A model generated the notes under the pieces. That model did not search any database and was not told the DNA's origin. It was given only the letters and a program-made list of their open reading frames with translations. A stretch of DNA of 64,000 nt from Geotalea sp. SG265 (lineage in GTDB: Bacteria; Desulfobacterota; Desulfuromonadia; Geobacterales; Geobacteraceae). The position numbers and the translations under genes were made by a program. This document shows positions 15,087 to 23,052 of this stretch, piece after piece; positions within the stretch are counted from its first letter, which is position 1; every line of letters starts with the position of its first letter. Location: NCBI RefSeq assembly GCF_022808985.1, contig NZ_JAKZFT010000007.1, positions 1 to 64,000 of the forward strand, in the 5' to 3' direction.

Positions 15087-16454
15087 TTAGCTCTTTTCGT
15101 CGTCCTCCAGGCCGTATTCCTTAATGCGCCGGTCGAGAGTCGGCCTGGAGATGCCGAGGATCTCGGCAGCCCTTTTCTTTTCGTTGCGGACGTAGAGCAG
15201 CACGTTCTGAATGTGTTCCCGCTCCACCTCGTGGAGCGGCTTCAACAGAAGCGGGAAGCGAGTTGCTGAGTCGTTCTCCGCCTCCAGGTGCAGCGATTCG
15301 GGCAAGAGCATGTTGCCCGGCGAGAGGATCACGGCCCGGCGCAGGGTGTTTTCCAGTTCCCGCACATTGCCCGGCCAGGAGTGGCCGAGGATCTTGTTCA
15401 TGGTTTCCTGGGGAATGATCTCCACAGCTTTACCGGTCTCATGGTGCAGCTTTTCCAGGAGGAATTTGACCAGGATGGGAATATCCTCCTTCCGCTCCCG
15501 CAGGGGAGGCAGCTCTATGGAGACCACCTTGAGGCGGTAATAGAGGTCGTTGCGGAAGATGCCGTTTGCCACCAGGGTGGAGAGGTTCTTGTTGGTGGCG
15601 GCGACGATGCGCACATCAGCCTTGATGGTTTCGAGCCCCCCAACCCGTTCGAACTCCCGCTCCTGGATGAAGCGGAGCAGCTTCACCTGGATCTCCGGGC
15701 TGATCTCGGAAATCTCGTCCAGAAACAGGGTCCCCCCCTGGGCCAGCTCGAATTTGCCCGGCTTGGTACGAATGGCGCCGGTGAAGGCCCCCTTCTCGTG
15801 ACCGAACAATTCGCTTTCCAGAAGGGTCGGGGAAAGGGCCGAACAGGCCACGGCAATGAACGGCCGGTTGCGGAATTGGCTATTGAAGTGGATGGCACGG
15901 GCGACCATCTCCTTGCCGGTACCGCTTTCCCCCTGGATAAGCACCGTCGCCCGTGAGTCGGCTACGGCGCCGATAGTCTTGTAAACCTCCTTCATGGCAC
16001 GGGTCCGGCCGACCATGATGTTCTGCTCGAAATGGGGATCGAATGAATCGCTGAAAGCAACGCCGGTGCGGGAAAGGGCACTCATTTCGAAGATTTTGTC
16101 AATGACCTCGTCCAGGTGATCCAGATCCACCGGCTTGCCCAGGTGGTCGATTGCCCCCAGGCGAATGGCCTTGATGGCGGTCTGCATCTCATCGTAGGCT
16201 GTGATCATGATGACCGGCAGAGAGGCTTTTTCCTCCTTGATGCGTGTCAGCACCTCGAAGCCGTCCATACCTGTCAGGCGCAGGTCCAACAGGACCAGGT
16301 CGATGTTGTGACCGATGGCATTGTCGCCGAGGGCCAGATTGACCGCATCTGGGCCGTTGGCGGCGGTGACCACCCGGTAGCCCACCTCCGTGAGGTGCAG
16401 TTCCAGGGTACGGCGGATCGCCTTGTCGTCGTCGGCAATGAGGATCGTCTTCAT
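15087..16454 (-). CDS. NtrC-family sigma-54 response regulator
   Basis: A 455-residue response regulator: receiver domain with phosphoacceptor Asp57 in LVLLDLRLTG, AAA+ domain with GESGTGKE, GAFTGA and GTLFLDEISE, and a C-terminal Fis-type helix-turn-helix (KRAAEILGISRPTLDRRIKEYG). Its start overlaps the stop of the histidine kinase gene by four bases, so the two form a co-translated pair. Phosphorylation should drive ATP-dependent opening of sigma-54 promoters. The nearest candidate target is the buk promoter immediately downstream. Confidence 0.9.
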   Translation of the reverse strand: MKTILIADDDKAIRRTLELHLTEVGYRVVTAANGPDAVNLALGDNAIGHNIDLVLLDLRLTGMDGFEVLTRIKEEKASLPVIMITAYDEMQTAIKAIRLGAIDHLGKPVDLDHLDEVIDKIFEMSALSRTGVAFSDSFDPHFEQNIMVGRTRAMKEVYKTIGAVADSRATVLIQGESGTGKEMVARAIHFNSQFRNRPFIAVACSALSPTLLESELFGHEKGAFTGAIRTKPGKFELAQGGTLFLDEISEISPEIQVKLLRFIQEREFERVGGLETIKADVRIVAATNKNLSTLVANGIFRNDLYYRLKVVSIELPPLRERKEDIPILVKFLLEKLHHETGKAVEIIPQETMNKILGHSWPGNVRELENTLRRAVILSPGNMLLPESLHLEAENDSATRFPLLLKPLHEVEREHIQNVLLYVRNEKKRAAEILGISRPTLDRRIKEYGLEDDEKS

Positions 16455-18271
16455 GGTGCTGTATCTCCTGTTTCGGAAGGTCCCTGCAAGGGCAGGGTCA
16501 CCGTAAAGGACGCCCCCTGCCCCGGTTCGCTCTCCACGGCCACCGTCCCCCCATGGCGCAGAACGATGGTCTGAACGATGGAAAGGCCGAGCCCGCCGCC
16601 GGATGCCCTGGTGGTAAAGAAGGGATCGAAGAGCTGCTCCAGCTTGTTCTGCGGGATTCCCGCACCGGTGTCGCTGACCGTGATCTGGGCCATGCCATCG
16701 GCACTGCGGGCATGGATGGTCAGATGCCGCTCTCCTGCTGTATCCCCCATGGCCTCCATGGCGTTGAGGATCAGGTTCAGGAACACCTGATGGATCTGCT
16801 CCGGGTCGCAGATCAGCTGAATGGGCGACTCCATGCGGACGGTGGTCCTGATCAGCTGCTCTTCCAGCCGCTGGGACAAGAGTTGCATCAGACGGCCGAT
16901 GAGTTCTTTCAGTTCCGCCTGCTGCAGATGCAGAGAGCGGGGGCGGGCGAAATCCATGACATTCTTGAGCAGCCGGTTGAGCCGCTGGATCTCCCCATCG
17001 ACAATGGCGAAATTTTCCCGCAGGGTCCCCGCCAGATCGATCTTTTTGCGGATCATCTGCATGTTCATCTGAATCGCCGAGAGGGGATTACGGATCTCGT
17101 GGGCCAGCCCCAGGGCCAGATGCCCCACCGCCGCCACCTTTTTCGCCACCAAAAGCTCATGGAAGGTCGATTCCAACCGGGAATGGGCCTCACTCAAGGC
17201 ACCGGTGTGGTGTTTGACCTGAGCCGAAAGGACCCGGTTCCAGTTGAGGAGCAGCCCCAAGAGCAGTGTTGCTACGCCGATAACGGTCACCAGCAGCGTA
17301 TTGGCAAATGTCTCCTGTCGGTGCAGAAAGGTGGAGAGCATTTCATCCACCTCATGTTCGGGAGTGGAAATGCCCAATGCCCAGAGGCGGTTTTCGATGC
17401 GGATCGGATGGTAGCTGCCGATCTTGCGCACCTGGTGCTGAAAGGAGCCCGGATCCAGGTAATCGTACCAGTCGCTTCCCGGTTGGCCGTTTTCCATGGA
17501 AAGGAGCAGCCGGTAGAGGCGCGGCCAGCGGGGGAGAAACGCCTCCTCGAAGGTGAGTCCCACCAGGCGGCCGCTGGGACCGACGAGCATGGTCCGGTTG
17601 CTGATGTCGGCCAGCCAGGCATGCCCCTCCTTGCCGATATGAATGGGGAGGATGTGCTTCTTCGCCAGGACATCGAAATCGATGGCGCAGATGACGACAC
17701 CGAGAAAGGTCTCGCCGGGTCCGTAAATCCCCTCGGCAACGATGACCGCCTTGTTGCCGCGCTGCACCCCCCCCTGGAGCCGGGCATAGGGGGAGAGGTA
17801 CATCTGCCCGGGGCGCCCCATCTCCCTGGCCCAGTGATAGTAATCCCGCCAGGCGTAGCTGCGCCCCAAGGTGTAGGCATCGTAGGGTTCGACGCCGATG
17901 GCGATTCCCCTGTTGTCGAAGATCACCATGTCGATAACCGGGGTATTGGCCAGGGAGCCGTAGATCTTCTCCAGACTCCCCTTCACCTCCCGGGCCCGCT
18001 CCCTCGTCACCGCTTTCCCCTCGAAGAGGTTGACCACCAGGTCCAGGTTACGGTGATAGGTGGCGAAGAGCTCCTCCAGGGTATGGGAAGCGAGTTCGGC
18101 CATCAGCGATTGCTGACGGTTGTATTGCTCGATGAAGCGGGCGCGCGCCTCGGCCCGCACATCCCTGCTCGCCCGCTGGATGAGCAGCAGGGCGGCAACG
18201 GCACCGATCAGGACCGCCACCAGGGCGAGCGGCAATTTATGTCTGCGTAAAATAAAGATCATCTTAATCAC
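16451..18271 (-). CDS. Membrane sensor histidine kinase with extracytoplasmic Cache-like domain
   Basis: A 606-residue sensor. A membrane segment at about residues 14-31 and a second at about 330-348 bracket a roughly 290-residue periplasmic region with dCache-like features (YAWRDYYHWAREMGRPGQMYLSPY). The cytoplasmic part has the phosphorylated His in GLAHEIRNPLSAIQ, an N box (NLILNAMEAMGD), a G1 box (DTGAGIPQNK) and G2 (GGGLGLSIV). The Cache region implies detection of a small extracellular ligand, perhaps an organic acid or aromatic compound; the ligand cannot be read. It pairs with the adjacent NtrC-type regulator. Confidence 0.88.
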   Translation of the reverse strand: MIKMIFILRRHKLPLALVAVLIGAVAALLLIQRASRDVRAEARARFIEQYNRQQSLMAELASHTLEELFATYHRNLDLVVNLFEGKAVTRERAREVKGSLEKIYGSLANTPVIDMVIFDNRGIAIGVEPYDAYTLGRSYAWRDYYHWAREMGRPGQMYLSPYARLQGGVQRGNKAVIVAEGIYGPGETFLGVVICAIDFDVLAKKHILPIHIGKEGHAWLADISNRTMLVGPSGRLVGLTFEEAFLPRWPRLYRLLLSMENGQPGSDWYDYLDPGSFQHQVRKIGSYHPIRIENRLWALGISTPEHEVDEMLSTFLHRQETFANTLLVTVIGVATLLLGLLLNWNRVLSAQVKHHTGALSEAHSRLESTFHELLVAKKVAAVGHLALGLAHEIRNPLSAIQMNMQMIRKKIDLAGTLRENFAIVDGEIQRLNRLLKNVMDFARPRSLHLQQAELKELIGRLMQLLSQRLEEQLIRTTVRMESPIQLICDPEQIHQVFLNLILNAMEAMGDTAGERHLTIHARSADGMAQITVSDTGAGIPQNKLEQLFDPFFTTRASGGGLGLSIVQTIVLRHGGTVAVESEPGQGASFTVTLPLQGPSETGDTAP

Positions 18272-18562
18272 ATGGCAAGTTTCATGGTACCTTTATCGCC
18301 TTGGCTGCCGCCTGCCTGGCGATGGAACCTTTTCCAAGGCTTATAAAACAAGGTTATACTATCATCACAAGGCGCCACTTGCAAGCGGCAAAATGGTACT
18401 TCAATACTACAAGGTACGCGAATAACATCGTCTCTCAATGCCAAAATATCTGAAGCATAGAAGGCTGTCATCAGCCGGAGGAGCATTCACACAAGATATT
18501 AAAAAACATTGACACCGGCTCACAGAAATGGTAGCAATGCCGGAAATTATTCGACGATAGAC

Positions 18563-18635
18563 GATAATACTTAACCATTTGCAAGAATGGGGCGGAAAGC
18601 CTATAGGGTCTCACCGAGACAGCCGGGTTGCCGAA
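18563..18635 (+). promoter_or_regulatory. GEMM-I riboswitch, resembling Geobacter cAMP-GMP (GEMM-Ib) variants
   Basis: Signature parts are AACCATT-TGCAAG-AATGG with a GNRA loop, GGGGCGGAAAGCC, a short GGTCT/AGAC stem and GCCGGGTTGCCGA. Bases before the first stem (ATAATACTTAACC) look more like the Geobacter variants reported to bind 3',3'-cyclic AMP-GMP than the c-di-GMP type. It lies in the leader of the L,D-transpeptidase gene and overlaps a terminator. Class is well supported; ligand choice is inference. Confidence 0.8.
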
Positions 18636-18668
18636 ATATCACAGGATATTCGGTCCCGGCTTTTTTTG
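18622..18668 (+). terminator. Expression-platform terminator of the GEMM riboswitch
   Basis: GCCGGG pairs with CCCGGC outside an inner CCGAAATATC/GATATTCGG stem, followed by TTTTTTT. It shares the GCCGGGTTGCC segment with the aptamer, so ligand binding and termination are mutually exclusive. Confidence 0.8.
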
Positions 18669-18706
18669 TAGTTCAAACACTGTCGAAAGGTGTCGCATTT
18701 AACCAC

Positions 18707-20038
18707 ATGTGCCGAACAGTTGACCTGTCATTCTCAGCCAGTTTCCCGCTCCGCCTCATGGCACTATGCATGGTCATCGGATCGCTCACCGGATGCGTTG
18801 CCATGCAAAGGGCCCCGGACGCGCCACTTCCTTACAACCTGGAACAATCTTCCGTCCCGGCAAGGGAGATTGAAAAGAACAGGTTTCGCGTTGCCCGGGG
18901 CGACGAAGTCATCGGCCGGTTGGGCGTCATCAAGCTTGAAAAGGGGGATACCCTGCCGGATGTGGCACGGCACTTCAGTCTGGGTGTCACGGCAATCAGT
19001 GCCGCCAATCCGGGGGTGGACATCTGGGTGCCCAAGGCAGGGGAGCAGGTGGTTCTGCCGCTGCGCTTCCTCCTGCCCGACGCCCCCCGCAAAGGCATCG
19101 TCGTCAACCTGGCCACCATGCGGCTCTTCCACTACAAGGAGGATAAAAACGCACTGGTGGTCACCACCTATCCGGTCGGGATCGGCACCAAAGAGCGTCC
19201 CACCCCCATGGGCCAGATGTTCGTGCAGCGCAAGGTAAGCCGGCCGACCTGGTATGTGCCGGCATCGATAGCAGAGGATCATCGGAAAAAAGGGGATCCT
19301 CTGCCCGCCAAAGTTCCGCCAGGACCGCTCAACCCCCTGGGGGAATGCGCGCTCTATTTGAACAAACCCAGTTATCTGATTCACGGCACCAATAAACCGG
19401 CCAGCATCGGCCTTAATGCCTCCAATGGCTGCCTGAGACTCTATCCGGAAAACGTCAAGATGCTCTACGACGACACTCCGCTCAAGACGCCGGTTGTCAT
19501 TGTCAACCAGCCCTATCTCGTCGGTCAGGATAATGGGGTCCTTTACCTGGAGGCCCATAAGCCCCAGGAAGGGACGGGCGCCCTTGAACTGGAAAAGATC
19601 TATGCAAAACTAAAAGCCATGGAAAAGAAAGGGGTACGCAGCCTGGACTGGAAAAAAATCAGTGAAGTTCAGGCAGAGGCCCGGGGCATTCCTGTCCCCA
19701 TCGAGATGGGTCAAGGAGATGGAAAAGAGGCTGAGAAGCCGGTAGCTGTCGAACATCCGGCCAAGTTGTACGGCAAGCCGGAAGTTCCCGAACTGAGACC
19801 TGACGCCTGGTATGTCCTGGCTGCCAAGACGAAGGATGAAACCGAAGCGCTGCGCCTTGCCGCCATCATAAATCACCAGGGGCCGCCGATTCCGGCACTG
19901 GTGTTGTCGAAGAGCGAAGGCCACCGGGTCCTCGTCGGCCCCTTTGACAGCAGCATTGCTGCCAAAGAAGCTGCCAGAAGGCTGAAAATCGATCTGGAGA
20001 TCGACGGCATAGTGATAGAACCAGACAAGAAGATATAG
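18707..20038 (+). CDS. L,D-transpeptidase lipoprotein with LysM-like and SPOR domains
   Basis: A 443-residue envelope enzyme. A lipoprotein signal ends at the lipobox LTGC (Cys30). Then come a LysM-like segment (LEKGDTLPDVARHFSLGVTAISAANPG), a YkuD catalytic domain with the HGTNKPASIGLNASNGCLRLYP motif carrying the active-site Cys and His, and a C-terminal SPOR-like repeat (WYVLAAKTKDETEALRLA...RVLVGPF). It should cross-link or anchor peptidoglycan. The start at 18707 was chosen because earlier ATGs lie inside the riboswitch and terminator; 18758 is an alternative. Control by the GEMM riboswitch links wall remodelling to a cyclic dinucleotide. Confidence 0.85.
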   Translation: MCRTVDLSFSASFPLRLMALCMVIGSLTGCVAMQRAPDAPLPYNLEQSSVPAREIEKNRFRVARGDEVIGRLGVIKLEKGDTLPDVARHFSLGVTAISAANPGVDIWVPKAGEQVVLPLRFLLPDAPRKGIVVNLATMRLFHYKEDKNALVVTTYPVGIGTKERPTPMGQMFVQRKVSRPTWYVPASIAEDHRKKGDPLPAKVPPGPLNPLGECALYLNKPSYLIHGTNKPASIGLNASNGCLRLYPENVKMLYDDTPLKTPVVIVNQPYLVGQDNGVLYLEAHKPQEGTGALELEKIYAKLKAMEKKGVRSLDWKKISEVQAEARGIPVPIEMGQGDGKEAEKPVAVEHPAKLYGKPEVPELRPDAWYVLAAKTKDETEALRLAAIINHQGPPIPALVLSKSEGHRVLVGPFDSSIAAKEAARRLKIDLEIDGIVIEPDKKI

Positions 20039-20127
20039 CGATCCCATCCCCCGGGTGGGAGTTGTGCATTTGTGAGTATTCCCTCTTCTTGCAGAGGGAA
20101 ATTTCAACAAAAAAGGAGGAGTTGGCA

Positions 20128-20448
20128 ATGGGAAAACGTCTTTCGATTATCGCAATAGGGCTCGCTTTTGCCGCATTGACGGGATGTGCAACAACCGGCG
20201 AGCTGGAGAAGGTGCAGTCCCAGCAACAGCTTGACAGTGCCAAAGCTGATCAGGCAGTTCGCGATGCACAAGCCGCCAAGGCGGCAGCCGATGCTGCCAA
20301 GCTGCAGGCCGATGCTGCCGCAGCCCGTGTCGAAAATGCCATTAAACTGGCGGAGGAAAGGGAAAAGGCTGCTGCGGAAAGGGAAAAGGCCGCAGATGAA
20401 AAAGCGGCAAAAGCTGAAGCCATTTTCCAGAGATCCATGAGGAAGTAA
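20128..20448 (+). CDS. Small Lpp/OprI-like alanine-rich lipoprotein
   Basis: A 106-residue lipoprotein: signal with lipobox LTGC (Cys20), then a continuous helical heptad region rich in Ala, Lys and Glu (AAKAAADAAKLQADAAAARVENA), typical of alanine-zipper coiled coils such as Lpp and OprI. It ends in a basic RSMRK, so it could be linked to peptidoglycan through the terminal lysine as Lpp is. The start at 20128 follows an AAGGAGGAG site. Being flanked by two L,D-transpeptidases, the enzymes that attach Lpp, makes this role plausible. Confidence 0.75.
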   Translation: MGKRLSIIAIGLAFAALTGCATTGELEKVQSQQQLDSAKADQAVRDAQAAKAAADAAKLQADAAAARVENAIKLAEEREKAAAEREKAADEKAAKAEAIFQRSMRK

Positions 20449-20465
20449 GTCTACGGATAAAGAAT

Positions 20466-20497
20466 TGGCAGGGTCGCAAAGCCCTGCCAGTTCTTTA
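20466..20497 (+). terminator. Terminator after the small lipoprotein gene
   Basis: TTGGCAGGG pairs with CCCTGCCAG around an eight-base loop and is followed by TTCTTT. Confidence 0.75.
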
Positions 20498-20568
20498 TCT
20501 ATCATGTTGGTTTAGAGGTCTGGATAGTGGAACCCTGCAATTCAAGTGTAAAACCAAGGCCGGGCAGG

Positions 20569-21501
20569 ATGTGTTATCTCTGCATCTGCATTATTATGAT
20601 GCTGATCTGCGGCTGCAGTCATTTCAGCGAAGAATACAAGGCCAGGCCCACCTTCGCAGAAGCGAACAAGCTGTTCAGCCAGGGGAGTTACCCCACCGCC
20701 CTCGGCAAGTACAAGCAGATCAAGGAACAGTATCCCGCCATGGGGGACAGGGCGCTGTTCGAGATGGGCATCATCCATGGGCATCCGCAGAATGCGCAGA
20801 AAGATTATGCTAAAGCCCTGGAATGCTTTCAGCAACTGGTCAGGGATTACCCTGGCAGTGGCTACCGGCAAAACAGCGAGATGATGATCTTTTACATCAA
20901 CAATGTCACCCTCAAGGACCGGACCATTGCCACACAGCAGCAACAAAACGAGTCCCTCCGGCAGGAGACTGCAACGCTCCAGCGCCAGGTGAAGGACAAG
21001 GAAAACGAGATTGCCCTGCTGCAGAAAAAGATCGAAGGGCTGGAACAGAAGATCTCCAACCTGGCCATGCAGAAAGCGACGGCAGACAGGATTCTCATAG
21101 AAAAGAAACAGCGACGTTTGACCTTGTTCTCCAAGGGGGAAGTGCTGAAAACGTACCGGATCGCCCTGGGTGGGAACCCGGACGGCCCAAAAGAACGGCT
21201 GGGGGATAACAAGACCCCGGAAGGTGTCTACGCCATCGATTCAAGGAACAGGGACAGCCGCTATCACCTGGCTCTGCATCTTTCCTATCCAAACGAGCGG
21301 GACAAAAGGCGGGCAAAGGAGCTGGGGGTGGATCCGGGAGGAAACATCATGATCCACGGCCTCAAAAATGGTTTCTCCTATGTTGGCGACCTGCATACCA
21401 AGGCCGACTGGACCAAAGGCTGTATTGCCGTAACCGACGAGGAAATTGCGGAAATTGCCAAGGCAGTGCCGAACGGTACGATTGTGGAAATACGGCCATA
21501 G
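20569..21501 (+). CDS. L,D-transpeptidase lipoprotein with TPR-like and coiled-coil regions
   Basis: About 310 residues. A lipobox (LICGC) is followed by TPR/YbgF-like helices (ANKLFSQGSYPTALGKYKQIKEQYP; YAKALECFQQLVRDYPGSGY), then a long coiled coil (roughly residues 120-185, heptads rich in Gln, Lys and Glu) and a C-terminal YkuD/ErfK domain with MIHGLKNG and DWTKGCIAVTDEE holding the catalytic Cys and His. The architecture suggests a spacer that holds the transpeptidase away from the outer membrane. The start at 20569 fits the signal best; 20527 is an in-frame alternative. Confidence 0.78.
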   Translation: MCYLCICIIMMLICGCSHFSEEYKARPTFAEANKLFSQGSYPTALGKYKQIKEQYPAMGDRALFEMGIIHGHPQNAQKDYAKALECFQQLVRDYPGSGYRQNSEMMIFYINNVTLKDRTIATQQQQNESLRQETATLQRQVKDKENEIALLQKKIEGLEQKISNLAMQKATADRILIEKKQRRLTLFSKGEVLKTYRIALGGNPDGPKERLGDNKTPEGVYAIDSRNRDSRYHLALHLSYPNERDKRRAKELGVDPGGNIMIHGLKNGFSYVGDLHTKADWTKGCIAVTDEEIAEIAKAVPNGTIVEIRP

Positions 21502-21527
21502 AGGGCCTCTTTTCAGGCTCTGGAAAT

Positions 21528-22568
21528 TCAGCCGGCCTGTACGATGGCAGGAAGACTCTGGTGGGAGGAAATCAGGCGGTCGGGATAATGGGACGACAGG
21601 GAAGCGCTATCGCCGGCCCCGGTAAGCACACCCACAGCATAGACGCCGGCGGCGCGGCTTGCCATGATATCGATGGGCGCATCACCCACGTACAGGGAGG
21701 CGGTCGGTGGGACGTCGAGTTGGCTCAGGCATTTCAGGATGCCCGCCGGATCGGGCTTTCTCGTGGAGACATCCGGGCCGAGCACGACCGCGTCGAACCG
21801 GTCCAGGATGCCATTAGGGCGCAGCAGTTCCAGCACTTCCTGCCGGGCTCCGCTGACGATGCCGAGTTTGATCCCTAGCCCCTTGAGGACATCGAGGGTC
21901 TGCAGGACCCCGTCAAAGAGCCTGCCCTGCTCCCGAAGGATTTGCGGCCACTCTCTGGCGGCCTGGGCACCTATGGCTTTGACGACGGCATCCACATCAC
22001 TCCGCTCCTTGGATACGGCTCCGCGCCAGAAGCTGGTACCGGCGGCCAGCGCCGCACGCACCTGCTCCTCCGTCACTTGGATACCGAAGGGTGCGGCTGC
22101 GACCTGCGCCAACTTGATGTACGCCTCGACGGAATCGACGAGGGTGCCGTCAAGATCGAAAAGCACCGCCTTTACGGAAATGGGGCGGCACAATTCCACG
22201 CTGAGATGCGCTGCCGGAGCAAGGGTGAGATGCCTGCGGATCGGCAGCGCGGCAACCAGCTCGACCTTGTTGTGTGGATAGTTTGCAACTTCCGGTAACA
22301 GCACTGCGGCCGGAATACGCCCCATCACCTGTACTGGGTAGCAGTGCGCCCGGCAGAAGGCCGCAGTCACTGGCTCAAGGGGGTAACCCGGCATATCCTG
22401 CCACTTTCGCCATCGCGCCAGATTGATCTCATCATCCAGGGTCAGATTGAGAGTGCCGGGAAAGGGATCGATGCCGACAGTATCCATGAGCCGGCAACGC
22501 ACCCAGTCGAGCCCGGTAAATGCCGCACCCCGCCCCAGCCCGTCAGCCAGGCGACCTTCAAGCACCAT
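21528..22568 (-). CDS. Fusion of archaeal-type (CTP-dependent) riboflavin kinase with HAD phosphatase
   Basis: A 346-residue two-domain protein. Residues 1-128 match the archaeal RibK/DUF120 fold: GRLADGLGRGAAF at the start, the PFPGTLNLTL motif, and NYPHNKVELVAALPIRRHLTL near the end. Residues 130-346 are a HAD hydrolase with DLDGTLVDS (nucleophile Asp), SGARQE and YVGDAPIDIMASRAAG. Bacteria normally use RibF to phosphorylate riboflavin, so a CTP-type kinase is unusual here. The HAD domain might supply the missing phosphatase of riboflavin synthesis or act on FMN. It overlaps by 11 bases an FMN-binding-fold protein, in keeping with flavin metabolism. Activity is inferred. Confidence 0.72.
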   Translation of the reverse strand: MVLEGRLADGLGRGAAFTGLDWVRCRLMDTVGIDPFPGTLNLTLDDEINLARWRKWQDMPGYPLEPVTAAFCRAHCYPVQVMGRIPAAVLLPEVANYPHNKVELVAALPIRRHLTLAPAAHLSVELCRPISVKAVLFDLDGTLVDSVEAYIKLAQVAAAPFGIQVTEEQVRAALAAGTSFWRGAVSKERSDVDAVVKAIGAQAAREWPQILREQGRLFDGVLQTLDVLKGLGIKLGIVSGARQEVLELLRPNGILDRFDAVVLGPDVSTRKPDPAGILKCLSQLDVPPTASLYVGDAPIDIMASRAAGVYAVGVLTGAGDSASLSSHYPDRLISSHQSLPAIVQAG

Positions 22569-23052
22569 GGCGGTTCGTATCCTTTCCGGCCGAAGTTACA
22601 TCCACCTCCTCCCGATGGCCTAGACCGAGGGAATTATCGATGAAGTAGAGGCGGCGGGGGGTGATCCTGTACCAGCGTACTTTGGCCAGAGCCTTGACAA
22701 TTGCCGCGGGAGCGTGATCGAGCATGCCAACCAGGGGAAATTTATTGCCGTAGAGGCGGCGGGCGTGTTCCTCTTCGGCTCCGGCCAGCTCCCGGGCCTC
22801 CCCTTCCATCTGCACCCCCTTGATCTTCAGCCAATCGGTCTGGTTCTCCTGGATCGTCACCGCCACGCGAGGATCGACGGCCAGTTCGAGCGCATGCCGG
22901 CTTGTGGGGGAGGAGAGAAAATAGAGGGTGTAGCCGTCACTGGCATAGAATACCGCCGCTCCCAACGGCCCTTCGCTGCCGAATGTGGCCAGTGTGGCAA
23001 CATGGTGGTCCTCCAGGTAGCGCGCCACCTTCATGCCCAAGGCGTCCATCAC
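22558..23052 (-). CDS. PNPOx-like FMN-binding split-barrel protein
   Basis: A 164-residue protein with the pyridoxamine-phosphate-oxidase-like split barrel: VATLATFGSEGPLGAAVFYASDGYTLYFLSS, then DPRVAVTIQEN and a C-terminal WYRITPRRLYFIDNS. Members bind FMN or haem and have varied roles. It overlaps the downstream riboflavin kinase fusion and its start overlaps the stop of the XylR-type activator by four bases, so the three may be one transcript. Specific function is unknown. Confidence 0.72.
   Translation of the reverse strand: MMDALGMKVARYLEDHHVATLATFGSEGPLGAAVFYASDGYTLYFLSSPTSRHALELAVDPRVAVTIQENQTDWLKIKGVQMEGEARELAGAEEEHARRLYGNKFPLVGMLDHAPAAIVKALAKVRWYRITPRRLYFIDNSLGLGHREEVDVTSAGKDTNRHGA

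Noticed and set aside
16553-18250. 565-residue plus-strand open frame opposite the histidine kinase
   Set aside because: Antisense shadow of the kinase, whose HisKA and ATPase motifs are unambiguous.
18587-18706. N-terminal extension of the L,D-transpeptidase gene to the ATG at 18587
   Set aside because: The codons lie inside the riboswitch and its terminator, and the lipoprotein signal starts later.
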